Assembly (NCBI RefSeq): GCF_003024675.1
Contig: NZ_PYLP01000007.1
Span: 1 to 64,000, forward strand
Direction: 5' to 3'
Source: Faecalibacillus faecis
GTDB taxonomy: Bacteria > Bacillota_I > Bacilli_A > Erysipelotrichales > Coprobacillaceae
Length of the DNA: 64,000 bases
In this document: in pieces, positions 1 to 8,295 of the stretch
Layout of the letters: the number at the start of each line of letters is the position of its first letter
Numbering within the stretch: position 1 is the stretch's first letter
Notes under the pieces: generated by a model
What the model was told of the DNA's origin: nothing
Databases searched by the model: none
Seen by the model: only the letters and a program-made list of their open reading frames with translations
Position numbers and translations under genes: made by a program

Positions 1-308
<308 letters not shown>

Positions 309-594
309 CCTTCTATCTCTTCAGACAACTTTGGTCTGTTTAGCTCTTTTTTCTTTTAAACTTAAATTGACGTTGTGTTTTATTCTTTCCTGTTCAGTTT
401 TCAATGTCCTCTCACTCGTCTCTCTCGTCGAGTGCTCATTTATACTACCATCCATTTCTTCTTTTGTAAAGCTTTTTCTCTATCTTTTTTTATCTTTTTT
501 CCTGTTCCCTTCCTTTTTCCCCTCTGTATCGATGTTTTTTATCCCTCTCTTTTTTTACCTTTTTTTCTTCTTTGTCTAATATACTGTGCTTTTA
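309..594 (-). other. rRNA leader and upstream purine-rich tract
   Basis: There is no gene here. From about 309 to 435 lies the presumed transcribed 16S leader. It includes a short stem-loop (minus-strand AGAC...GTCT, 323-338) and a second one (CACTCG...CGAGTG, about 410-432). From about 460 to 580 the minus strand is almost entirely purine with repeated A-tracts, directly upstream of the promoter -35. That is the position of an UP-element, and the A-tracts suggest intrinsic curvature. Open frames here on the plus strand are low-complexity Phe/Leu/Ser runs and are not genes. Confidence 0.6.
442..470 (-). promoter_or_regulatory. Probable rRNA operon promoter
   Basis: On the minus strand TTTACA (470-465) and TAGTAT (447-442) are separated by exactly 17 bp, with an A-tract-rich region immediately upstream. 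Transcription would start near 435, giving a leader of about 127 nt before the 16S 5' end. The spacing and position support it. The -10 is not a perfect match, and rRNA operons often have tandem promoters that I could not resolve. Confidence 0.55.
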
Positions 595-628
595 CAACAA
601 AAGAAGGCCTTTTCAGTGGCCTTCTTTT
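595..628 (-). terminator. Rho-independent terminator after dtd
   Basis: A 9-bp stem (AAGAAGGCC / GGCCTTCTT) with an 8-nt loop lies directly after the dtd stop codon. On the minus strand it is followed by a T-rich stretch (TTCTTTTGTTGT). It separates dtd from the rRNA promoter region. Confidence 0.75.
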
Positions 629-629
629 G

Positions 630-1079
630 CTATAAAATTTCTTTACTGTCTAAAATAATTGTTGTTGGACCATCATTGATTAATGAAACATTCATCATAG
701 CACCAAAAATTCCCGTTTCTACATGAACTCCTTTTTTTTCAAGATATTCATTAAAATATTCATAAAGCGGTTTTGAAAGATCAGGTTTTGCTGCATCCAA
801 GAAACTTGGTCTTCTTCCTTTTTTACAATTTGCATATAAAGTAAATTGTGAAATAGATAAAATTTCCCCTTTTACATCCATTAAAGATAAATTTAATTTT
901 TCATTTTCATCTTCGAAAATCCTCAAATTAATTAATTTATCCGCCATCTTTTCTACAACTTCTTTATTATCATCATTGGTAATTCCTACTAATAACATGA
1001 AGCCTTCATCAATTTTCCCATTGACTTTTCCCTCAATTTCAACGCTTGCTTTGCTTACTCTTTGTATAACTAATCTCAT
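630..1079 (-). CDS. dtd: D-aminoacyl-tRNA deacylase
   Basis: Hydrolyses D-aminoacyl-tRNAs (and Gly-tRNA(Ala)) in the cytoplasm, a chiral proofreading step of translation. The 149-residue length is normal for bacterial DTD. The N-terminus [13 protein letters not shown], the SQFTL motif (residues 77-81) and the C-terminal Gly-Pro motif NDGPTT (135-140) that forms the cross-subunit active site are all present. It is transcribed divergently from rarA, and the two share a very short intergenic region with overlapping -10 boxes. In many Firmicutes dtd follows relA; here it stands alone as the last gene before the rRNA operon. Confidence 0.96.
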   Translation of the reverse strand: MRLVIQRVSKASVEIEGKVNGKIDEGFMLLVGITNDDNKEVVEKMADKLINLRIFEDENEKLNLSLMDVKGEILSISQFTLYANCKKGRRPSFLDAAKPDLSKPLYEYFNEYLEKKGVHVETGIFGAMMNVSLINDGPTTIILDSKEIL

Positions 1080-1110
1080 TTCATTTCTACCTTTCTTTTT
1101 CTAAAAGTGT

Positions 1111-1123
1111 TATAATCATTATA
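1111..1123. promoter_or_regulatory. Back-to-back -10 boxes of dtd and rarA
   Basis: TATAATCATTATA is a 13-bp palindrome that reads TATAAT on both strands. The plus-strand copy (1111-1116) has an extended -10 (TGT just before it) and would start rarA about 30 nt before its ATG. The minus-strand copy (1123-1118) would serve dtd. Neither has a good -35. The two -10 boxes are only one base pair apart, so both cannot be occupied by polymerase at once. Confidence 0.5.
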
Positions 1124-1153
1124 CTTCATTTAAAAAAAAGGGGGAAGAATTTT

Positions 1154-2422
1154 ATGAGTGGAACTCTTGCATACAATATGCGTCCTCAATCTTTATCGGA
1201 TATTTTAGGACAAGAACATATTATTGGTGAAAATGGACTTTTTACTAAATTTGTTGAAAAAAATCATCCAATGTCTGTCATTTTATATGGACCACCTGGT
1301 TGTGGTAAAACAACATTAGCTATGGCTCTTGCCCATGATTTAAATATGCCCTTTCGTACTTTTAATGCTTCAACCGGTAATAAAAAGGAAATGGATTTAA
1401 TTATTGAAGAGGCAAAATTATCAAATGGTCTTTTTGTCATTATAGATGAAATTCATCGTATGAATAAAATGAAACAGGATAATCTTCTTCCCTATGTAGA
1501 AAGTGGATTACTTATTATTGTTGGTTGTACAACAGCTAATCCTTATCATTCTATTAATCCTGCCATTCGCTCAAGATGTCAAATCGTTGAAGTAAAGCCA
1601 CTTCAAAAAGAGCATATTATCCAAGGATTACATAAAGCTTTAAAAAGCGAAAAAGGCTATCATAATCAATATACATGCGATGAAGAAGTCTTTAAACATA
1701 TTGCTCGTTTATCCTCAGGGGATATTCGTTTTGCCTATAATTGTCTCGAAGTTTGTTCAATCATTGCTCATGAAAATCATATTACGATTGAAGACGCTAA
1801 AAATGCTTTAACACAAGCTAACGCACAATTTGATAAAGATGAAGATCAATATTACGATACTTTAAGTGGATTACAAAAATCCATTCGTGGAAGCGATCCT
1901 AATGGAGCTATGTACTATTTTGCAAAGCTTATTGAATATAATGATATTGAATCTTTAGAAAGACGTGTTCTTGTTTGCGCCTATGAAGACGTAGGACTCG
2001 CAAATCCCAACGCTTGTATGCGCACTGTCGCTGCTTTCCAAGCAGCTCGCACAGTCGGTTTTCCTGAAGCAAGAATTCCTATTGCCAGTGCCATCATTGA
2101 TTTATGTCTATCCCCTAAATCTAAATCATCAGAAGCAGCTATTGACGCAGCCTTAGCTTCGCTTAATCATCAATCACTATCTGCACCAGAATATTTAAGA
2201 TTAACACCTGTTGGATTAGATGATGATGAAAAATATAACTATGATCGTCCTGAATTATGGGAATATATTCAATATCTTCCCGATCCGATTGCTCAAAGTC
2301 AATTTTATGTTCCATGGATGACAAGCAACTATGAAAAAGCACTTGCCGAAAATTATCGTCGAATTCTAAAACATGGCCGCACAAATCAAATGAAAAAATT
2401 AAATCATACTAAAAAATCCTAA
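1154..2422 (+). CDS. rarA: Replication-associated recombination protein A (RarA/MgsA family AAA+ ATPase)
   Basis: Clamp-loader-like AAA+ ATPase that acts at stalled replication forks. Residues 46-53 form Walker A (GPPGCGKT), 95-102 Walker B with IDEIHR, and 124-130 a sensor-1-like GCTTANP. The C-terminal half matches the MgsA tetramerisation region, with the conserved stretch LVCAYEDVGLANP near 265-280 and the tail motif YLPD. The 422-residue length is typical. A strong Shine-Dalgarno (AAGGGGGAAG) sits 8-12 nt before the ATG. It is one of only three plus-strand reading frames recognised in the window and ends in a terminator shared with miaA. Confidence 0.96.
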   Translation: MSGTLAYNMRPQSLSDILGQEHIIGENGLFTKFVEKNHPMSVILYGPPGCGKTTLAMALAHDLNMPFRTFNASTGNKKEMDLIIEEAKLSNGLFVIIDEIHRMNKMKQDNLLPYVESGLLIIVGCTTANPYHSINPAIRSRCQIVEVKPLQKEHIIQGLHKALKSEKGYHNQYTCDEEVFKHIARLSSGDIRFAYNCLEVCSIIAHENHITIEDAKNALTQANAQFDKDEDQYYDTLSGLQKSIRGSDPNGAMYYFAKLIEYNDIESLERRVLVCAYEDVGLANPNACMRTVAAFQAARTVGFPEARIPIASAIIDLCLSPKSKSSEAAIDAALASLNHQSLSAPEYLRLTPVGLDDDEKYNYDRPELWEYIQYLPDPIAQSQFYVPWMTSNYEKALAENYRRILKHGRTNQMKKLNHTKKS

Positions 2423-2440
2423 TTTTTATTAGGATTTTTT
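2411..2440. terminator. Bidirectional terminator between rarA and miaA
   Basis: The convergent 3' ends of rarA and miaA overlap in an A/T-flanked hairpin (AAAAATCCTAAT...ATTAGGATTTTT) whose arms supply a T-tract on both strands. Both stop codons lie inside or next to the stem. Confidence 0.85.
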
Positions 2441-3342
2441 AAATCACGAGAAACTTCCTCTATCGTCTTTGAAAAATTTTCAAGACAGACATCATACCAA
2501 TGAACATCAAATTGATTTTTAAACCAAGTATATTGTCTTTTAGCATATTGTCTTGAATGTTTCTTGATGTTTTCGCTTACTTCATTTAAGTCACATTTTC
2601 CTTCAAAATAATCAAACCATTCTTTATAACCAATTGCTTTCATACTTTGGTTTTCTCTTGTAAGACCTTGTTTAATTAATGATTCCATTTCTCCTTGTAA
2701 ACCATTTTTCATCATTAAATCGACTCTTAAATTAATACGCTCATAGAGTAATTCTCTTGGTAAAGTCAATCCAACAAAATAAGCATCATATAAACAAATA
2801 TGTTCTTGTTCATTAATCATTTCACTTTTCTTTTGACCTGTTTGTTCATAGATTTCAATAGCTCTTAAAACACGTCTTCGATTATTGAAATGAAGAATTT
2901 TTGCACTTTCTTCATCAATTTGTTTTAAATGAGCATAAAGTTGTTCATTTGTATAATCTTTATATTTTTTATTGATTTCATCATGATTATTTTCCATTTC
3001 ACTAAAAGTATAATCATATAATGCCGCCTTTATGTAAAGACCTGTTCCACCTACAATAATGGGTACATGTCCTCTATTTGTAATTTCTGTAATTTGTTTT
3101 CTTACTGTTTGTTGAAAATCATGCACACTATATTGATCTTTAGGATCTAATATATCAATACAATGGTGTGTAACACCTTCCATTTCTTCAATAGTTACTT
3201 TAGCCGTTCCAATATCCATTTGACGATAAACTTGCATTGAATCACCACTAATGACTTCACCATTTAGTTTTTTTGCAAGAGCTACCCCCATTTTTGTTTT
3301 TCCTACACTTGTAGGTCCAATAACAACGATTACTTTTTCCAT
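2419..3342 (-). CDS. miaA: tRNA dimethylallyltransferase
   Basis: Transfers a dimethylallyl group to N6 of A37 in tRNAs reading UNN codons; MiaB, also encoded in this window, then methylthiolates the product. The P-loop GPTSVGKT (9-16), the DSMQVYR motif (34-40) and the IVGGTGLY motif near residue 100 are clear. The 307-residue length is normal. Its start codon shares one base with the mutL stop (TAATG), so mutL and miaA are translationally coupled in a mutS-mutL-miaA operon. Confidence 0.97.
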   Translation of the reverse strand: MEKVIVVIGPTSVGKTKMGVALAKKLNGEVISGDSMQVYRQMDIGTAKVTIEEMEGVTHHCIDILDPKDQYSVHDFQQTVRKQITEITNRGHVPIIVGGTGLYIKAALYDYTFSEMENNHDEINKKYKDYTNEQLYAHLKQIDEESAKILHFNNRRRVLRAIEIYEQTGQKKSEMINEQEHICLYDAYFVGLTLPRELLYERINLRVDLMMKNGLQGEMESLIKQGLTRENQSMKAIGYKEWFDYFEGKCDLNEVSENIKKHSRQYAKRQYTWFKNQFDVHWYDVCLENFSKTIEEVSRDLKNPNKN

Positions 3343-5132
3343 TAGACGACCCTCTTAAATAATTTTTCTAAATCATATGCTGAATAATGAATAATTGTTG
3401 GTCTTCCATGAGGACAGACATAAGGATTATCACAACGCATGAGATTATCAACTATTGTTTGCATTGATTCAATTGATAAATGACTATTTCCTTTAAGCGA
3501 TGCTTTACAACTTAAAGTAGCAATAGCATGTTCTTGCAAAGAAAGTAAATCAATTTTATTGTCTTTTAATACTTGTTGAATCATATCTTCAATAAAAAGA
3601 TGTTCATTAATTTGATTCATCCACATTGGAAGTTGTTTAATAATAAAGCCATTACCAAAAGGATCTAAATAAATCCCTACTTCTTTTAATAACTCTTTTC
3701 TTTCTTCAATAATCATACATTCACTTAAAGGATATTCTACCGTGATCGGTACTAATAAATCTCTCATTGTCATATCTGGATGACTATATTTTTCTAAGAA
3801 ATATTCATAATTGATTCTTTCTTGAGCTGCATGTTGATCAATTAAATACATGCCCTCTCCATCTTCACCAACAATATATGTTCCATGAATTTGTGCTTTA
3901 ACAAAGATTTTCTTTTTCATTTCTTTTAGCGGTGTTTCTTTAATTTCTTCAACAATTTTTTGTTCTGAAATTTCTTGATTTATAGGTGATGCTTGATATT
4001 CTTCTTTTTCTTCATAAATATAAGAAGGCATTGTTCTTTCAATTGGTTGAACTTGTAATGGTGGTACTTCTTGTCTAAAATCGATTTCTAAATCTAATTG
4101 ATCTAATTGTGGCTTAAAGACTGGTTTTTCTTCTTTTGCTTGATAAGTTAAATTGACTCCTTCTAGAGTTTTCGAAACACCATCAAAAATAAGTTGTTTC
4201 AATTCACTTTCTTTAGAAAATTTAACTTCTAATTTACTTGGATGTACATTCACATCAACAAGATAAGGATCAATTTCTATATTGATAATAGCAATTGGAT
4301 AACGATTATCTGCCAAATATTTGCGATAAGCTTGATTAATAGCATCAATAGCAATTTGATTTTTAACAATACGATGATTGACTAAAGTGACAATATGATT
4401 TTTACTTGCTCGATTGATTTCAATCTTACCAATATATCCTTCAACTTCAAATTCATCATTTTCTACTTTTAAATTCAACATATTTTTAACAACTGATAAA
4501 CCATAAATTTGATGAATAACTTCTAATAATTGACCATTACCATTTGTTTTATAAGTCACTTTTCCATTATGCATTAAAGTAAAGGCAATATTAGGATGCG
4601 ATAAAGAAAGTCTTTCTACATAATTTTGAATATGAGCAAATTCAGCGTTGACTGATTTTACATATTTTAAACGTGCTGGAACATTTTGAAAAAGTTTTGT
4701 AACAGTAATTTTTGTTCCTCTTTTTAAATCACTTTGTTTTTGTTCAATGAATTTTCCAAATTCATAAACCACTGTTGAACCACTTTGACCATCACTGGTT
4801 TTTAATTCAAAGTGAGAAATTGAAGCAATTGAAGGAATTGCTTCACCTCTAAAACCAAGTGTTTGAATACAAAAGAGGTCTTGATCATTGGTAATCTTAC
4901 TTGTGGCATGTCTTGAAAAACAAAGTTTTGCATCTTCTTGATCCATTCCTAAACCATCATCAACAATTTCAATAAGATTCATTCCTCCTTCTTCAATAAT
5001 AATATCTATTTTAGAAGAAGAAGCATCGATACTATTTTCTACAAGTTCTTTGACAACATTGGCCGGTCTTTCAATAACTTCACCTGCCGCTATTTTATTT
5101 GCTAAGATTTCATCGAGTTGTTTTATCTTCAT
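3342..5132 (-). CDS. mutL: DNA mismatch repair protein MutL
   Basis: GHKL ATPase and matchmaker of mismatch repair. The N-terminal third shows the ATP-binding motifs: KELVENSIDA with the catalytic Glu and Asn, DDGLGM, and GFRGEA. The C-terminal domain contains DQHAAQERINYE, which fits the DQHA(X)2E(X)4E endonuclease motif. It also has SCKAS and CPHGRP metal-site motifs, so this is predicted to be a nicking MutL of the kind found in organisms without MutH. A Pro/Glu-rich linker (about 335-400) joins the domains. It follows mutS by 9 bp. Confidence 0.97.
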   Translation of the reverse strand: MKIKQLDEILANKIAAGEVIERPANVVKELVENSIDASSSKIDIIIEEGGMNLIEIVDDGLGMDQEDAKLCFSRHATSKITNDQDLFCIQTLGFRGEAIPSIASISHFELKTSDGQSGSTVVYEFGKFIEQKQSDLKRGTKITVTKLFQNVPARLKYVKSVNAEFAHIQNYVERLSLSHPNIAFTLMHNGKVTYKTNGNGQLLEVIHQIYGLSVVKNMLNLKVENDEFEVEGYIGKIEINRASKNHIVTLVNHRIVKNQIAIDAINQAYRKYLADNRYPIAIINIEIDPYLVDVNVHPSKLEVKFSKESELKQLIFDGVSKTLEGVNLTYQAKEEKPVFKPQLDQLDLEIDFRQEVPPLQVQPIERTMPSYIYEEKEEYQASPINQEISEQKIVEEIKETPLKEMKKKIFVKAQIHGTYIVGEDGEGMYLIDQHAAQERINYEYFLEKYSHPDMTMRDLLVPITVEYPLSECMIIEERKELLKEVGIYLDPFGNGFIIKQLPMWMNQINEHLFIEDMIQQVLKDNKIDLLSLQEHAIATLSCKASLKGNSHLSIESMQTIVDNLMRCDNPYVCPHGRPTIIHYSAYDLEKLFKRVV

Positions 5133-5141
5133 TTTATACCT

Positions 5142-7646
5142 CTATTTTAATAACTTTTTTAATTCAATAAGTGTTGATAAAGCATCTAATGGTGATAAGG
5201 CCATTGGATCAATTGTTTTTAAATATTTTTCAACTTCACTTTCTTTTTCAATAATTGTTACTTTTTCTTCTACTAAACGATCTTCTACATTATTTTCTTC
5301 TAATGTTTCTAAAACACGATTGGCACGTTGAATAACTTCATCAGGTAATTTTGCTAGTTTAGCAACATTGACCCCATAGGATTTATTTGATTTTCCTTTT
5401 TTAATTAAATATTCAAAAACAAGATGATCATTATCTACACGGGCACTAGCATGTACATTTTGAATACCTAATCCTTTATCTTCTAAGAATGTAAGTTCAT
5501 GGTAGTGGGTAGAAAATAAGGTCATGCAATGAATATTTTTGGCGATATATTCAATCATTGCCTGAGCAATAGCCATTCCATCAAAAGTCGCTGTGCCTCG
5601 ACCAATTTCATCAAATAATATCAGTGAATTTTCATTTGCATAGCGTAAAGCATTGTTTGCTTCTAACATTTCTACCATAAATGTTGATTGTCCACTAATT
5701 AAATCATCACTTGCCCCAATACGCGTAAAGATTTGATCAAAGATGGTAAGATTAGCATATTTTGCAGGGACAAAAGAACCAATTTGAGCCATGATGATCA
5801 TAAGGGCTACTTCTCGCATATAAGTTGATTTACCACCCATATTTGGTCCAGTAATTAAAACAACTGGATTCTTTTCATCAATAGAAACATCATTAGGAAC
5901 ATATTGACCATGTCCCATGACTTTTTCAATCACACCATGTCTTCCTTCTGTAATTTCTAAAGTTTTATTATTATTGAAAATAGGTCTTACATAGCTATTT
6001 TCACTTGCCAACATTGCAAGTGATTGATAAACATCGACTTGAGCAATGATTTTTGCAATATCTTGAATGAGATGTACTTCTTTTTTGATTTCATTTCTAA
6101 TTTGAGTAAATAAAACATATTCTAATTTTTCTATTTTATCTTGTGCCGATAAAATCTTACTTTCCATATCTTTTAATTCAGGTGTAATAAATCTTTCAGC
6201 ATTCGATAAACTTTGTTTTCTTGTATATTCAAATTCATCTTTAACTTGATCTAAGCTACCCTTAGTAACTTCAATATAATAACCAAAAACACGATTATAC
6301 CCTACTTTTAAGTTTTTAATTCCTGTTTTTTCTCTTTCTTTTTGTTCAAAATCGATCAACCATTGTTTTCCATGATTTCTTAAATAACGAAGTTCATCAA
6401 GATCTTCACTAAAGTGATCTTTAATAATATTTCCTTCTTTAATTGTAAGAGGTGGATTATCAATGATAGCATCATCAATCAGCTTCGTAATATGAGATAA
6501 ATCAATAAGTTGATCGGCAAGTTGATTTGTAAGATCTTCATTAAATGAATAGAGTTGTTGTTTTAATTCAGGAATCACTTTTAAAGAAGAAGCAATCCAT
6601 TTTAAATCGCGCGCATTAATATTTCCAAAAGCAATGCGACTTGAAAGTCTTTCTAAGTCATATACTTCTTTTAAGATTTCTTTAATGGATTCTCTTTGAA
6701 TAAATTGTTGCGTAAAGATTTCAACAATATCTAATCTTTTTTCAATTGCTTGTCGATTTAAAAGAGGACGATCGATATAGTTTTTTAAAAGACGTGCCCC
6801 CATAGCTGATTTCGTCATATCTAAAAGCCAAAAGAGTGAACCATATTTTTCATGATCTCTTGCATTTTCAGTAAGTTCTAATGATTTTTTTGTATAGAGA
6901 TCCATTGTCATATAATCTTTATTATTAATTTCTTCAATGATTTGAAGATGTTCTAAATCTCTTTTTTGTGTTTCAATTAAATAATTTAAAAGTAAAGTGG
7001 CAACTTTTATTTGTTTTAAATCTTTAATATTTTTAAAGATATCTTGGTATTTTTCATTAAAAGTCTCATTATCATAACGTGATACCATAATGCCTTCATG
7101 GAAAGAATATGTACAATTACTTTCAACAACGATTTCTTTTATTTCCATTGTTGCAAGCTGATTATTTAAAATATTATCTTGTTTATCAATATTAACAACT
7201 TGGAATTCACCTGTTGTAATATCACAAAAAGCTAATGTATAAACAAAATCAAAAGTCATCATACAGGCAATATAATTATTTCTATTTTGTGTTAATGATT
7301 CATCAAAAATAGTACCTGGTGTAACAATTTGAACGACACCACGTTCAACGATTCCTTTTTTACCAGGATCTGTTAGTTGTTCGACGATTGCCACTTTATG
7401 ACCATTGTCTACAAGCCTTTGAATATATCCACTTGCACTATGAAAAGGGACACCACACATTGGAACTCTTTCTTTTGCTCCTGCATTTTTCCCTGTCAAA
7501 GCAAGTTCTAACTCTTTTGAAACCATGATGGCATCATCAAAAAACATTTCATAAAAATCACCTAAACGGAACATCACAATAGAATCTTTATTTTGTTCTT
7601 TGATTCCTAGATATTGCATCATCATTGGACTATATTTTTCTTTCAT
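5142..7646 (-). CDS. mutS: DNA mismatch repair protein MutS
   Basis: Mismatch recognition ATPase of 834 residues. The N-terminal FYEMF motif (about 32-36) carries the Phe-x-Glu that stacks on the mismatch. The C-terminal ABC-type ATPase has Walker A GPNMGGKST (about 600), the signature region, DEIGRGT and STHYHEL. It is the first gene of mutS-mutL-miaA and lies just downstream of cotE, as in Bacillus. RBS AAGGAGAG precedes the ATG. The final ~40 residues are shorter than the beta-clamp-binding tail of some homologues. Confidence 0.98.
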   Translation of the reverse strand: MKEKYSPMMMQYLGIKEQNKDSIVMFRLGDFYEMFFDDAIMVSKELELALTGKNAGAKERVPMCGVPFHSASGYIQRLVDNGHKVAIVEQLTDPGKKGIVERGVVQIVTPGTIFDESLTQNRNNYIACMMTFDFVYTLAFCDITTGEFQVVNIDKQDNILNNQLATMEIKEIVVESNCTYSFHEGIMVSRYDNETFNEKYQDIFKNIKDLKQIKVATLLLNYLIETQKRDLEHLQIIEEINNKDYMTMDLYTKKSLELTENARDHEKYGSLFWLLDMTKSAMGARLLKNYIDRPLLNRQAIEKRLDIVEIFTQQFIQRESIKEILKEVYDLERLSSRIAFGNINARDLKWIASSLKVIPELKQQLYSFNEDLTNQLADQLIDLSHITKLIDDAIIDNPPLTIKEGNIIKDHFSEDLDELRYLRNHGKQWLIDFEQKEREKTGIKNLKVGYNRVFGYYIEVTKGSLDQVKDEFEYTRKQSLSNAERFITPELKDMESKILSAQDKIEKLEYVLFTQIRNEIKKEVHLIQDIAKIIAQVDVYQSLAMLASENSYVRPIFNNNKTLEITEGRHGVIEKVMGHGQYVPNDVSIDEKNPVVLITGPNMGGKSTYMREVALMIIMAQIGSFVPAKYANLTIFDQIFTRIGASDDLISGQSTFMVEMLEANNALRYANENSLILFDEIGRGTATFDGMAIAQAMIEYIAKNIHCMTLFSTHYHELTFLEDKGLGIQNVHASARVDNDHLVFEYLIKKGKSNKSYGVNVAKLAKLPDEVIQRANRVLETLEENNVEDRLVEEKVTIIEKESEVEKYLKTIDPMALSPLDALSTLIELKKLLK

Positions 7647-7675
7647 CCTACCACTCTCCTTATTGATACTTTGAT

Positions 7676-7684
7676 ATTATAACA
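7676..7684 (-). promoter_or_regulatory. Extended -10 promoter of the mutS-mutL-miaA operon
   Basis: On the minus strand TG-T-TATAAT (7684-7676) lies about 30 bp before the mutS start. The extended -10 is perfect, but no recognisable -35 is seen at the expected distance. Confidence 0.5.
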
Positions 7685-7716
7685 TGATGGTGGTCGGGAA
7701 GAAACTAATTTAATTG

Positions 7717-7745
7717 TTCATTTCCGACAAAAAGTCGGAAATGAA
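7717..7745. repeat. Perfect 12-bp inverted repeat between cotE and mutS
   Basis: TTCATTTCCGAC and GTCGGAAATGAA flank a 5-nt loop, giving a perfect stem. Neither strand has a proper T-tract after the stem (the minus strand continues CAATTAAATTAG). It may be a weak terminator for cotE, an RNA-stabilising stem, or a protein site upstream of the mutS promoter. Confidence 0.7.
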
Positions 7746-7753
7746 TGCTTGTC

Positions 7754-8233
7754 TTATGTGATAAAATCTTGGTTTATTTTCATATCGATTTCTGGCGTTT
7801 CTTCATTTTTACTTTCTACGAGAATCGTTGTATCTCCTATGATTTTTAAAGACATTTGTTTTTCTATTTCAAGATGCACGGTTTTATTTTCAAGCTTTGC
7901 ATGGATACATCTTGGTAAATAGAGACTTTCTACAACAACTTCATCCTTTTGGCTCGTTTCATGATTTTTAATACTTAAATCAATTTCATCACAATAAGTC
8001 ACCTTTTGTTTCAATAAGAAACTGTCATTTAAATGACTATACCAAATATGCAAATCAAAACTACCCTCAATCACCGGTTGTTGTTTAATAACACCTCGAT
8101 ATTGATGATTGCAAATCCAGCACCCTAAAATCTTATCAATATCATTAACAAGATAATCATGCTTTGAAATCGTCTTTTTTGTTCCTTTTGCAAGCGTTGC
8201 CTTTGTCATTATTTCATACACTTTTCCAGACAT
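7754..8233 (-). CDS. cotE: CotE-like outer spore coat protein
   Basis: A homologue of the outer-coat morphogenetic protein CotE, which in Bacillus directs assembly of the outer coat around the forespore. The 159 residues begin with the family pattern (EIMTKATLAKGTK) and include ILGCWICNHQYRG and the WYS motif near residue 65. The C-terminus is less acidic than that of Bacillus CotE. The ricA...cotE-mutS-mutL order matches Bacillus, which strongly supports the call; guaB is inserted between ricA and cotE here. A GGGGTGA ribosome-binding site precedes the start. No clear sporulation-sigma promoter could be assigned. Confidence 0.88.
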   Translation of the reverse strand: MSGKVYEIMTKATLAKGTKKTISKHDYLVNDIDKILGCWICNHQYRGVIKQQPVIEGSFDLHIWYSHLNDSFLLKQKVTYCDEIDLSIKNHETSQKDEVVVESLYLPRCIHAKLENKTVHLEIEKQMSLKIIGDTTILVESKNEETPEIDMKINQDFIT

Positions 8234-8265
8234 TTTGTCACCCCATATAAGAATATGTCAGAAAA

Positions 8266-8295
8266 TAAAAAAAAGACTTCGTTTGAAGTCTTATT
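8266..8295 (-). terminator. Terminator of guaB
   Basis: An 8-bp stem (AAGACTTC / GAAGTCTT) with a 4-nt loop overlaps the guaB stop. It is followed on the minus strand by a run of eight T residues. Confidence 0.88.

Noticed and set aside
331-635. Two overlapping plus-strand frames rich in Phe, Leu and Ser
   Set aside because: They lie in the antisense of the rRNA leader and promoter and reflect the pyrimidine-rich strand. There is no ribosome-binding site or protein-like composition.
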